Assembly (NCBI GenBank): GCA_002490835.1
Contig: DKUU01000041.1
Coordinates: forward strand, 53,390-117,389
Length of the DNA: 64,000 nucleotides
DNA from: Lachnospiraceae bacterium UBA7196
GTDB lineage: Bacteria > Bacillota > Clostridia > Lachnospirales > Lachnospiraceae
Direction: 5' to 3'
Shown: piece after piece, positions 24,185 to 32,216 of the stretch
Numbering within the stretch: position 1 is the first letter of the stretch
Layout of the letters: each line of letters begins with the position of its first letter
Notes under the pieces: generated by a model
Database searches by the model: none
Seen by the model: only the letters and a program-made list of their open reading frames with translations
Told to the model about the DNA's origin: nothing
Made by a program: the position numbers and the translations under genes

Positions 24185-24898
24185 ATGGAAATGATACTGC
24201 AAACCACGGATCTTAGCAAGTCGTTTCACAACCAAAAGGCGGTAGATCACGTTTCCCTCCATATTGAAAAAGGAACCGTTTACGGACTATTGGGACCGAA
24301 CGGCGCAGGGAAATCCACTACTTTGAAAATGCTTGCCGGCGTTTTAAAACCGACTGCGGGTAATATCTGTTTTCATGGAAAGCCGTGGAGTAGAGAAAGT
24401 CTGTCTGAGATCGGCGCGCTGATTGAAACGCCGCCCCTTTATGAAAATTTGACAGCAAGCGAAAACCTGAAGATCAGATCATTACTTCTTGGGGTGGATG
24501 AGAAAAGAATCGACAAGGTATTACAAGTTGTCTCCCTTACAAATACAGGGAAAAAGAAGGCTGGCCAGTTTTCTTTGGGGATGAAGCAGCGGCTTGGCAT
24601 TGCCATGGCATTATTGGGAGAGCCAAAGCTCCTGATTCTGGATGAACCGACAAACGGATTAGACCCGATCGGAATCGAACAGCTGCGCGAACTGATCCGC
24701 TCCTTCCCCGCCAGTGGGATCACGGTCATTCTTTCCAGTCACATTCTCTCAGAAGTACAGTTGATCGCGGATCATGTCGGGATCATTTCCAACGGTATCT
24801 TAGGATACGAAGGTCCGCTGGCGCAGGGACAGGATCTGGAAACCCTTTTTATGGATGTTGTCAGGGGAAACGGAAAGGCTGGTGATTGCTGTGATTGA
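24185..24898 (+). CDS. ABC ATPase of a lantibiotic-protection transporter (LanF/CprA type)
   Basis: A 237-residue ABC ATPase. It shows Walker A GPNGAGKST (near residue 38), the Q loop region, signature FSLGMKQRLGIAMAL, Walker B LLILDEPTNGLD and the switch His in LSSHILSE. The sequence style (short, IETPPLYENLTASENL, then DP-x-GIEQLREL) is that of LanF/BcrA-like self-protection ATPases. With the two downstream ABC-2 permeases it should expel or remove lantibiotic-type peptides from the membrane. AGAAGGAAT precedes the start. It leads a five-gene operon with its own two-component system, like cprABC-KR of Clostridioides. Confidence 0.9.
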   Translation: MEMILQTTDLSKSFHNQKAVDHVSLHIEKGTVYGLLGPNGAGKSTTLKMLAGVLKPTAGNICFHGKPWSRESLSEIGALIETPPLYENLTASENLKIRSLLLGVDEKRIDKVLQVVSLTNTGKKKAGQFSLGMKQRLGIAMALLGEPKLLILDEPTNGLDPIGIEQLRELIRSFPASGITVILSSHILSEVQLIADHVGIISNGILGYEGPLAQGQDLETLFMDVVRGNGKAGDCCD

Positions 24899-25622
24899 CA
24901 TTGTAAAGGCTGAATATCAAAAAACCAAACGGTCGATGCGGCGAAATTTGATTTGGGCATTTCCGGTAATCACGCTGGCTTTGGCCTTTATCCTCACTCT
25001 CGGAATGACAGACGCCTATGCCGAAAGCGTCTGGAACTGGTGGTACACGCTGCTGCTCCCCGGTATGCTCGCGATCATCTGCCACCTGACGATGGCGCAG
25101 GAGAAAAAGACAAACTATTATCACCTGACGACACTCCCTGTCAGCAAAAGGAAATTGATGACGGGCAAGATTATCTGGCTGGGCTGTGCGATCCTGCTTG
25201 CAAATAGTATCGTATTTGTCGGCGCTTCCTTAGGTGGTCTTCTCCTGACGACCCGTGTGCCCATAGGCGGCGCGGCAATCGGCGTATTGCTTCTTACCGT
25301 CACGCAGTTATGGGAGATCCCTGTATTTTTGTTTTTCAGTGAACGCTTCGGGATGATTGCGGAATTACTGCTTAGCCTGTTTGTTACGGTCGGCGGCATC
25401 ATCATCGCTCCAACCGAAAAATGGTATTTCGTTGTTTCCGCAATCCCTATGCGGATCCTGTGTCCCTATCTGCGCATATTGCCAAACGGTCTTCCGGCCG
25501 AGGTCGGTAATCCGCTGCTTGATCGGGGCGTCGTTATTCCGGGGATCTGCTTATCCGTTTTATGGTTCATTTTGGCATCCGTTCTAGTCCTGAACCGGTT
25601 TGAAAAAAGGGAGGTAAATTAG
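24891..25622 (+). CDS. ABC-2 permease, LanE/MutE type
   Basis: A 243-residue integral membrane protein with six predicted hydrophobic segments. It begins IDIVKAEYQKTKRS followed by a basic stretch and the first membrane helix, which is the usual start of lantibiotic-immunity permeases. The GTG at 24891, overlapping the ATPase stop, is chosen over a TTG at 24855 because of the homologous-looking N-terminus. Overlap of eight bases implies coupling. It pairs with the following permease, giving the EG half-transporters of the LanFEG system. Confidence 0.85.
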   Translation: MIDIVKAEYQKTKRSMRRNLIWAFPVITLALAFILTLGMTDAYAESVWNWWYTLLLPGMLAIICHLTMAQEKKTNYYHLTTLPVSKRKLMTGKIIWLGCAILLANSIVFVGASLGGLLLTTRVPIGGAAIGVLLLTVTQLWEIPVFLFFSERFGMIAELLLSLFVTVGGIIIAPTEKWYFVVSAIPMRILCPYLRILPNGLPAEVGNPLLDRGVVIPGICLSVLWFILASVLVLNRFEKREVN

Positions 25623-25624
25623 AA

Positions 25625-26368
25625 ATGCTTAGGAGACATCTTCATGCAGACATTTTGAAAATGAAGGGCACGCCTGTGATCCTTGCGCATATCCTGATTC
25701 CCATCATCACAAGCGGGCTGTTTTTGCTCTATTATTCCTTTTCTGTCTGGAGTGATACGACAAAAATTATCGCCTTTTATCAGGCCGTCGGCGTCGGATT
25801 TCCTGTACTGATCGGGATATTTTGCGCAAATGCGGCAGCGCAGGAGAAAAATGCCGGAGGCTTTCAGAATCTGCTCGCCTCACCGCACAAGGTAACTGCA
25901 TTTTGGTCAAAGGTACTCCTTCTCCTCCTTTTGGGTATGTTCTCTGTCCTGTTCACCGCAGGCCTGTTCGGTTACGGTTTTTGCAGGGCTCCCGGACTCA
26001 GCAATATAAGCATTGGCCTGTGTATCACGGCGGCACTGATCATGTGGTGCAGCAGCATCCCGCTCTATCTTTGGCAGATGATCCTGACGTTTCAGTTTGG
26101 AGAAGGCGTGTCCGTCTGCGCGGGAATTGTGTCAAGCCTCGTCAGCGCCTTGATGCTCACGGGACTTGGAAAATTTATCTGGAAATTTACCGTGGTCTCA
26201 TGGACCGCCAGAATCCCCTACACCTGCTTAAAGCTGGCGTTTGGAGAAGCCGGCGCGTATAATGAATTACAAGCCGTGTTCCCACTCTATGCTGTCTTTA
26301 CCGTGATCAGTATGCTATATTATTTTCTGTGGGCATTTTGCTTTGAAGGCTGCAAACTGTCAGAATAA
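25625..26368 (+). CDS. ABC-2 permease, LanG/MutG type
   Basis: A 247-residue permease with about six membrane segments, beginning MLRRHLHADILKMKGTP, then the first helix LAHILIPIITSGLFLLYY. The cytoplasmic stretch NAAAQEKNAGGFQNLLA is typical of MutG/EpiG proteins. GGAGG lies ten bases before the ATG, which itself follows the preceding stop by two bases. It completes the transporter. The next gene, a response regulator, starts 29 bases on, so all are likely one transcript. Confidence 0.87.
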   Translation: MLRRHLHADILKMKGTPVILAHILIPIITSGLFLLYYSFSVWSDTTKIIAFYQAVGVGFPVLIGIFCANAAAQEKNAGGFQNLLASPHKVTAFWSKVLLLLLLGMFSVLFTAGLFGYGFCRAPGLSNISIGLCITAALIMWCSSIPLYLWQMILTFQFGEGVSVCAGIVSSLVSALMLTGLGKFIWKFTVVSWTARIPYTCLKLAFGEAGAYNELQAVFPLYAVFTVISMLYYFLWAFCFEGCKLSE

Positions 26369-26397
26369 AGGAATAGATTACAGAAATGGAGATTACA

Positions 26398-27060
26398 ATG
26401 GCAAACATCTTAGCGGTCGATGATGATACGGCCATTCTTGACATGATAGAAACCATTTTGGCAAAGGACGGGCACATCGTCACGAAAGTAAGCGATCCGC
26501 TTGCTCTTGATTTGGAAAAACTACAGCTTTTTGATTTAATCCTCTTAGACATTATGATGTCCGGAACGAACGGTTTTTCCTTATGTGCAAAAATCAGGAA
26601 GCTTGTTGACTGCCCCATTTTATTTCTCACGGCAAAGACCGAAGAAAACAGTCTGGTCAACGGACTGGCATTGGGAGCAGATGATTATCTCTTAAAACCC
26701 TTCGGGGTCAAAGAGCTTCGTGCGAGGATTGCGGCGCACCTGAGGCGGGAACATCGGGAGCATTCCGTAAAAATGGTTCTTGGGCGCATTTGCTTCAACC
26801 TGTCTCTCCGGCAAATGCGCATCGACGATCAGGAAATCCCGCTCACGAAATCGGAGTATGAAATCTGTGCGTATCTTGCGCAAAATCGGGGACAGGTTTT
26901 TTCCAAAGAGCAGATTTTGGAACAGGTATTTGGCTTTGACAGTGAAAGCAGCGACAATACGATCATCACACATATCAAAAATATCAGAACGAAACTTGCC
27001 GCTTATGAGTGTATGCCGATCAAAACTGTTTGGGGGATTGGATATAAATGGGAAAAGTAA
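26398..27060 (+). CDS. OmpR-type response regulator of the lantibiotic-protection operon
   Basis: A 220-residue regulator. The receiver domain has acidic residues D8-D10 and phospho-acceptor D51 in LILLDIMMSG, with T/K switch residues FLTAKTE and LLKPFG. The C-terminal winged helix (about 125-220) carries the usual LTKSEYEICAYLAQNRGQVFS and DNTIITHIKNIRTKL. ATG 26398 is preferred to 26386 because GGAG then lies at normal spacing. It should activate the upstream transporter genes in response to the kinase encoded next, with which it overlaps by 13 bases. Confidence 0.92.
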   Translation: MANILAVDDDTAILDMIETILAKDGHIVTKVSDPLALDLEKLQLFDLILLDIMMSGTNGFSLCAKIRKLVDCPILFLTAKTEENSLVNGLALGADDYLLKPFGVKELRARIAAHLRREHREHSVKMVLGRICFNLSLRQMRIDDQEIPLTKSEYEICAYLAQNRGQVFSKEQILEQVFGFDSESSDNTIITHIKNIRTKLAAYECMPIKTVWGIGYKWEK

Positions 27061-28451
27061 GAAAACGCGATACCCTGCGCGGGGTCTTCATCCGCTATGT
27101 GCTGGTCCTCCTTTGCGCATTATGCGCTTTCGGCGGATGTATTGTTGTTCTATTCAATCTCCTGCTAAACACAGGGCTGGTATATCCGGCAAATTACGCC
27201 GAGCGCAGGATAGACGAGGCCTATGATCTGTTGCAAACTGCGGATCGCGTGACAAAGGATATGATCTCCCCGCTTTGTCATTACGTCATTTTTTCTTCAG
27301 ACGGTCAAAACCGCGGCACAGATATGTCAAAACAGTCCCTTGAAATCGCCCGTCAAGTCCTGAATCATGGGACCGCATCTGGTAACTATTTCTATAAGAT
27401 CATCCCCCGGGCAGACGAGTATCTTGTCCTGCAGTATAGCCTGACGCCTCAATTTCGTTCCGCATTTTTAAGAGAACACTTCATAAACCCACAAGATCTG
27501 CTGACAATCATAGCCCTCCTTGGCGGCATGGCAATCATCATCCTCTCCTCCGTTCGTTTCGGGAAAAAAATCAAGAGGAAAATGCAGCCGGTCATGGAGG
27601 CCATCGAGAAAATCAAAGAACAGGACCTTGAATACCGTACGTCTTATTCCGGAATCAGGGAATTTGACGATTGCCTGTCCTCCATAGATGATATGAGAAC
27701 TGCCTTGAAAGCTTCTCTTGAGCAGCAATGGAAGACCGAACAGGAGAAAAACAGACAAATGTCAGCCTTATCGCACGACATCAAAACACCTCTCACCGTC
27801 GTGAGAGGAAATGCCGAGCTGCTGTCTGAAACAAAGCTGACGGAAGAACAGAAAAACATGATCGATTCTATCGTAAGCAGCACCGCCCGCATCCAAAATT
27901 ATGTGCAAAAACTGATAGATATCACGAAATCAGCGGATGGCGACTGGGGCGCACCCGAAGAAGTGAATACAAAAGACCTTCTTTTAGAAATCCGGAAACA
28001 GGCGTCAGAATTAGCGGAAGTTTACCGCCTCAAAATCGACTGGAACGAACAGTGGCACAGCCAAACGGTAACTGTGATGTACGATCAGGTGATCAGGGCC
28101 GTTATCAATATCATACAAAACGCCGCAGAGCATACGAAAGATGGCGGCACCATAACCGTCCGTATGGAAGAAACAAACAAAACGTTATCCTTTACCGTGG
28201 AGGATGACGGCAGCGGATTTACAAAGGAAGCCCTGATGCACGGAACCGAACCGTTTTTTATGGATGATGCGGGCAGAACCGGCGCGGCGCATTATGGAAT
28301 CGGCTTATATTTTGCCAAAACTATAGCCGAACAGCATGGCGGCAGGATCGTTCTCACCAATTCGGAAAAAACCGGAGGCGCAAGGGTAGTGATCTGTTTT
28401 CAAGCAGCTATACCTTCATGCCGGAGCCACAAACCCGCGATTGAAACATAA
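27048..28451 (+). CDS. Membrane sensor histidine kinase of the lantibiotic-protection operon
   Basis: A 467-residue kinase. Two membrane segments (about 12-40 and 148-168) flank an extracellular sensor of around 110 residues, consistent with the NisK/SpaK/CprK group rather than the loop-less BceS type. A HAMP-like linker leads to the H box ALSHDIKTPLTVV with H243, and the ATPase part has IIQNAAEHTKDGG, VEDDGSGF and HYGIGLYFAKTIAEQHGG. It probably senses a peptide antibiotic. It is translationally coupled to the regulator by overlap and is followed by a small terminator. Confidence 0.92.
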   Translation: MGKVRKRDTLRGVFIRYVLVLLCALCAFGGCIVVLFNLLLNTGLVYPANYAERRIDEAYDLLQTADRVTKDMISPLCHYVIFSSDGQNRGTDMSKQSLEIARQVLNHGTASGNYFYKIIPRADEYLVLQYSLTPQFRSAFLREHFINPQDLLTIIALLGGMAIIILSSVRFGKKIKRKMQPVMEAIEKIKEQDLEYRTSYSGIREFDDCLSSIDDMRTALKASLEQQWKTEQEKNRQMSALSHDIKTPLTVVRGNAELLSETKLTEEQKNMIDSIVSSTARIQNYVQKLIDITKSADGDWGAPEEVNTKDLLLEIRKQASELAEVYRLKIDWNEQWHSQTVTVMYDQVIRAVINIIQNAAEHTKDGGTITVRMEETNKTLSFTVEDDGSGFTKEALMHGTEPFFMDDAGRTGAAHYGIGLYFAKTIAEQHGGRIVLTNSEKTGGARVVICFQAAIPSCRSHKPAIET

Positions 28452-28468
28452 AGTCATCAGACTTTTTT
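28450..28468 (+). terminator. Short terminator after the kinase gene
   Basis: AAGTC-ATCA-GACTT followed by TTTT (28451-28468), placed between the convergent kinase and aroA genes. A five-pair stem is weak. Confidence 0.45.
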
Positions 28469-29814
28469 CAACTTATCGCCTTCATGCGCTTTACCACATC
28501 TTCCAGCACCGCAAAGTAATCCTCAAAGGTCTTGCGGCAGCAGTCGGGATCCGCAATGACAATACCCGGACTGCGCAGACCTGTCAGTGAAAAGCCCATC
28601 GCCATGCGGTGATCGTCGTAGGTCTCAACCGTGGCCGGCGCAGGTTTTCCCGGCCAGATGGTAATGCTGTCCTCCCGTTCCTCGCACCTGATACCCATCT
28701 TCTTAAGCTCCGCGGCAATAGCGGCGATGCGGTCGCTCTCCTGAAAGCGGATATGGCCAATGCCGGTAATGGTGGTCGGCCCCTCCGCAAAAGGCGCGAT
28801 GGCCGCCAGCGTGATGGCCTGATCGGAACAGGCAGACATATCAGCCGTGATACCATGGAATACGCCGTCCGCCGGCGGCTCCAAGAGGATGCCCTTGTCG
28901 GTGTCTGTCGCCTTACAGCCCATTTCCTCCAAAAGTCTGAGAAACGCCACATCCCCCTGCAGGGAATCAAAATGCACATGGCTGACCCGCACCGAACGAT
29001 GTAACAGGGGACTCATGGCATAGAAATAGCAGGCCGCCGACACATCCGGCTCGATCTGATAAATAAGCGCCTGATAGCGCTGTCCCGCTCTGGTCAAAAA
29101 AGCGCTGTCCGAAAGTTTCTCCACGCACACGCCGAACTGCTCCATCATTTTTAAAGTAATTTCGATATAGGCCATACCGTGCGTTCCTTCGATATGGGTC
29201 GTAAAGTCCTTTTCACACAGGCAGGAGACAATGAGCAGGGCGCTCAAAAACTGACTGCTATGGTCAATATTGACGGCAATCTCTTCTTTGCCGAAGCCAT
29301 GCCCTTGCAGGGTAAAGGGGAAATGCCCCTCTTTCGCTTCCGCGTCGTAACGAATCTCACACCCCAGCTCCTTAAGAGAATGCAAAAGCGGCGCCATGGG
29401 ACGTCTGCGCATCTGTTCGGAAGCGTCCATATGGTATTCTCCCGCGGAAAGCCCAAGATACGCCGTCAGAAAGCGCGCCGCCGTCCCGGCGCTGCCCACA
29501 TAGATATCCGCATTGTTTCTGGGAACCGCACCGCCAAGCCCCCGTACGCGCACCACGCGCGCCGCTTCATCCACCTTTGTCTCAAAGCCTAAGTCCTGCA
29601 CGCATTTGAGAAAGTGTCTGGAATCATCGGAAAACAATACGCCCTGTAAGGTGGAGACCCCCTTCGCCAAAGTGGCCAAAAGAAGCGCCCGGTTGGTGAT
29701 GCTCTTGGAACCGGGGACACTTACCTCTATGGGAGCCGAAGAAACATCCTTTGTCTGTATAGAATCGTAAATACAAGGAACGGAATAGGTCGATCTATCT
29801 GCCGCTTTGTTCAT
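28468..29814 (-). CDS. aroA: 3-phosphoshikimate 1-carboxyvinyltransferase (EPSP synthase)
   Basis: A 448-residue shikimate-pathway enzyme joining shikimate-3-P and PEP. Motifs are VPGSKSITNRALLLA (substrate lysine), GSAGTAARFLTA, QMRRRPMAPLLHSL, DISACS-like DMSACSDQAI and ESDRIAAIAAEL, followed by DDHRMAMGFSL. The start at 29814 has a near-ideal GAGGAGGTACACA ribosome site. The frame upstream is open by chance and overlaps the GNAT gene. A 20-base overlap with the GNAT stop suggests coupling. No other aro genes are in the window. The Gly-rich loop keeps Gly at the site that separates sensitive from tolerant classes, but class was not resolved. Confidence 0.95.
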   Translation of the reverse strand: MNKAADRSTYSVPCIYDSIQTKDVSSAPIEVSVPGSKSITNRALLLATLAKGVSTLQGVLFSDDSRHFLKCVQDLGFETKVDEAARVVRVRGLGGAVPRNNADIYVGSAGTAARFLTAYLGLSAGEYHMDASEQMRRRPMAPLLHSLKELGCEIRYDAEAKEGHFPFTLQGHGFGKEEIAVNIDHSSQFLSALLIVSCLCEKDFTTHIEGTHGMAYIEITLKMMEQFGVCVEKLSDSAFLTRAGQRYQALIYQIEPDVSAACYFYAMSPLLHRSVRVSHVHFDSLQGDVAFLRLLEEMGCKATDTDKGILLEPPADGVFHGITADMSACSDQAITLAAIAPFAEGPTTITGIGHIRFQESDRIAAIAAELKKMGIRCEEREDSITIWPGKPAPATVETYDDHRMAMGFSLTGLRSPGIVIADPDCCRKTFEDYFAVLEDVVKRMKAIS

Positions 29815-30256
29815 TGTGTACCTCCTCAACCGAATCATACTTCTTCCGCCACATCGACATCCCATCTCCGGCAAAATCGTTAGGCCTCCTATGAAAACCA
29901 AACTTTTCGTAAAAAGGCTCTTTCCCCTGCGCCGCTCCCAGAATGAACATGATCCTTTCCCCCGCAAACGCCGCATCCATGGTCCGGTCGATCAGCCTCT
30001 GCACGATCTGTCTGCCGATCCCCTGCCCCTGATACTCCGGACGGACGATGACATCGCCCAGATAAGCGGTATAACCGAAATCAAACAGCATCCTGCCCAT
30101 GCCGACGATCCGCTCACCGTCTCTTGCCGCCACCAGAAACGTCGTGTGCGCAAGTCCTCTTTCGGCCTGTCCCTCCGTGATCGGGCGCCATTCGACGCTC
30201 AGGCGAAGTTCATTGTATTCCTCTCCCGTCATCTCATCCGTATACTGCAAACTCAT
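29795..30256 (-). CDS. GNAT family N-acetyltransferase
   Basis: A 153-residue acetyltransferase. The acetyl-CoA-binding motif A is VIVRPEYQGQGIGRQIVQRL (Q/R-x-x-G-x-G/A as QGQGIG), preceded by the strand VGMGRMLFDFGYTAYLGDV, and followed by a helix and MFILGAAQGKEPFYEKFGF near the end. The substrate is unknown. GGAAAGGAAA precedes the start. It is the first gene of a two-gene unit with aroA, a pairing that may be only transcriptional convenience. Confidence 0.87.
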   Translation of the reverse strand: MSLQYTDEMTGEEYNELRLSVEWRPITEGQAERGLAHTTFLVAARDGERIVGMGRMLFDFGYTAYLGDVIVRPEYQGQGIGRQIVQRLIDRTMDAAFAGERIMFILGAAQGKEPFYEKFGFHRRPNDFAGDGMSMWRKKYDSVEEVHNEQSGR

Positions 30257-30597
30257 AGTGATTTCCTTTCCTTTTGCAACATATTACTTTATTCTTCGCG
30301 CGTTTCTCTTTTATTCCTTTTTCGTAATAGCACCTACGCAGATAGTTATCCATTTCGTTTTTTCTACAAATCGCGACAAAACTCTCCCATTATGGAATAG
30401 TTTCATCATTGTTTATCTGACAGATTCCTCAGAATCGCCGCCCCTGATACCGTCTCTTGCAGCTGCCTTTCTAATCATATCATAAAAGCTGCAAAAAGGT
30501 TACAAAAAATTGACAGTCCCAGATTCCATTTGAACTGCGTTTTCGGGTATGCTATGATAAGAATACTGCAAAAAGCAGCGCAGAAATGGAGGTAATG
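30257..30597. other. Divergent intergenic region, GNAT to TlpA
   Basis: This 341-base region carries the tlpA promoter and a pair of 8-base arms TTGCAGCT/AGCTGCAA (30457-30464 and 30487-30494). No gene is seen. Confidence 0.45.
30530..30558 (+). promoter_or_regulatory. Promoter of the TlpA / CXXC / Fe-S triad
   Basis: TTGAAC (30530-30535), exactly 17 bases, then TATGAT (30553-30558), 40 bases before the start codon at 30598. Confidence 0.6.
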
Positions 30598-31221
30598 ATG
30601 AATAACAAAAAGAATCGCAAGAAAAAATATACCGCCCTGTGCGCTGCCCTGCTGCTCATAAGCGCTGCGACAGGCTGCGCGGACACATCTGCCGGCAGCA
30701 AAGGATCGAAAAACGCTGTCTCCTCTCCTGCCGCTGACAGCACGCAGGCAGAAAACATACAGGCAGAACAGGAAGATACTGCAAATGCCGCATTTCCCGC
30801 ATTCACAACAACGGATTTAGACGGCAACACCGTCACGGAAAGCATTTTCAGTGAAAAGGACCTGACCGTACTCAACATCTGGGGAACCTTCTGCGGCCCC
30901 TGCATCAGGGAAATGCCGGAGCTTGGGGAATGGGCAAAGGAAATGCCGGAAAATGTGCACATACTCGGCCTGATCATTGATATCAACGGCGAGGAAGATA
31001 CCGAACCCCTCAGTCTTGCGGTTGACATAACTCAGCAAGCCGGTGTGGACTTCCCCAACCTGATCGCCAACGAGAACTTTGCCCCCATCTTAAAGGACGT
31101 GATCGGCGTCCCCACCACCCTGTTTATCGACGGGGAAGGCAATCTCGTGGGCGATCCAATCATCGGCGCGAACGTGGATGGCTATAAAACCTTTGTGGAG
31201 GATTACCTGAATGGGCAATAA
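30598..31221 (+). CDS. TlpA-like thioredoxin-fold lipoprotein
   Basis: A 207-residue exported thiol-disulfide protein. The N-terminus is a lipoprotein signal with lipobox ATGC, then a Ser/Ala/Glu-rich linker to about residue 60. The thioredoxin fold follows, with WGTFCGPCIREMPEL as active site (CGPC) and the cis-Pro segment IGVPTTLFID. ATG 30598 is chosen because GGAGG sits five bases before it, while the upstream ATG 30586 would overlap that site. It is coupled by an 11-base overlap to the tiny CXXC gene. Reduction of exported thiols is likely, with electrons supplied by the membrane Fe-S partner (inference). Confidence 0.88.
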   Translation: MNNKKNRKKKYTALCAALLLISAATGCADTSAGSKGSKNAVSSPAADSTQAENIQAEQEDTANAAFPAFTTTDLDGNTVTESIFSEKDLTVLNIWGTFCGPCIREMPELGEWAKEMPENVHILGLIIDINGEEDTEPLSLAVDITQQAGVDFPNLIANENFAPILKDVIGVPTTLFIDGEGNLVGDPIIGANVDGYKTFVEDYLNGQ

Positions 31222-31357
31222 TATAAAAACACCGCTCAGAATCGTGTGCCTTTTCACCGCCTGCGCCTTTATCGTCCACGGCATTTCGCGGGGCGAGGCG
31301 CTCGTGGTTTTAAATAAGGCTGTCAATATCTGTCTGGAATGTATCGGGTTAGGATAA
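31211..31357 (+). CDS. CD1871A-type CXXC motif membrane peptide
   Basis: A 48-residue peptide: one hydrophobic helix (about residues 9-26, LRIVCLFTACAFIVHGI) followed by a short helix and the C-terminal motif NICLECIGLG, with the pair C41/C44. This matches the small CXXC family named after CD1871A of Clostridioides difficile. The ATG overlaps the tlpA stop by 11 bases, and the TAA is one base before the ATG of the Fe-S protein, so all three genes are tightly coupled. The two Cys could relay thiol electrons across or at the membrane. That role is inferred. Confidence 0.85.
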   Translation: MGNNIKTPLRIVCLFTACAFIVHGISRGEALVVLNKAVNICLECIGLG

Positions 31358-31358
31358 T

Positions 31359-32216
31359 ATGAAAATGAATTTCCAAATCAAACGAAAGCTTCTCCAAATG
31401 ATTGCCTTCGGCTGCTCCAACGCGCACCTTCTGAATTTCAAGGGCGGCAGGCTCTACACGGGAAAGTGGAAACAATTCTGCAATCCGGGCTTAAACTGCT
31501 ACTCCTGCCCGGCGGCTGGTTTTGCCTGTCCCATCGGCGCTTTGCAGGCCGTGAACGGCTCCAGACAGTTTTCTTTCAGCTTCTATGTGACGGGGCTGCT
31601 CCTTGCCTTCGGCGTGCTGCTTGGCCGAGCGGTCTGCGGCTGGCTATGCCCTTTCGGCCTGATACAGGAACTGATTCACAAAATCCCCTCGCCGAAACGG
31701 AAACTCAAAAAAGGATTTCTCTATGTCAAATATGTCGTGCTAGTGGTCTTTGTCCTGATCCTGCCCGTCGCCGTCACCGACTACATGGGTATGGGCAAGC
31801 CTGCTTTCTGCCAGTACATCTGCCCGGCAGGCACCTTGGAGGGCGGTCTCTCTCTCCTTTTGGCCCACGAAAGTCTCAGAAAGGCAGTCGGCACCTTATT
31901 CTCTCTGAAAATGGCGATTCTGGTTTTGACACTGTGCGGCTGCGTGTTCTTCTACCGCTTTTTCTGTCGCACGCTCTGCCCTCTGGGGGCGATTTACGGG
32001 CTGTTCAATAAAATCAGCTTCATTCATCTGGAAGTGGACAGCCATAAATGCGTCGGCTGCGGGAAATGCAAAGCTGTATGCGGCATGGAAGTCGATCCCG
32101 TGCAGACGCCGAACGCGGCAGAGTGTATCCGCTGCGGCGCCTGTGTGGACGTGTGTCCGACGGGAGCGGTATGTCTGACGTGCAGAACGAAAAGTTCACA
32201 TACCCGTCCTATTTAA
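31359..32216 (+). CDS. 4Fe-4S polytopic membrane protein (NapH/NosR-like)
   Basis: A 285-residue membrane protein with about four hydrophobic segments and many Cys: an N-terminal CNPGLNCYSCPAAGFACP cluster, a loop RAVCGWLCPFG repeated in variant form as CRTLCPLG, and two C-terminal ferredoxin motifs CVGCGKCKAVC and CIRCGACVDVCPTGA. This is the NapH/NosR/CcoG-type electron-transfer arrangement, which carries electrons across the membrane. AGGATAAT precedes the start. It is the third gene of the TlpA-CXXC-FeS triad. Its 3' end overlaps the convergent Rpn gene by eight bases. Confidence 0.9.
   Translation: MKMNFQIKRKLLQMIAFGCSNAHLLNFKGGRLYTGKWKQFCNPGLNCYSCPAAGFACPIGALQAVNGSRQFSFSFYVTGLLLAFGVLLGRAVCGWLCPFGLIQELIHKIPSPKRKLKKGFLYVKYVVLVVFVLILPVAVTDYMGMGKPAFCQYICPAGTLEGGLSLLLAHESLRKAVGTLFSLKMAILVLTLCGCVFFYRFFCRTLCPLGAIYGLFNKISFIHLEVDSHKCVGCGKCKAVCGMEVDPVQTPNAAECIRCGACVDVCPTGAVCLTCRTKSSHTRPI

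Noticed and set aside
28468..29976. Longer aroA form starting at 29976
   Set aside because: The extra residues are the antisense-like reading of the GNAT gene, and a near-perfect ribosome site marks ATG 29814.
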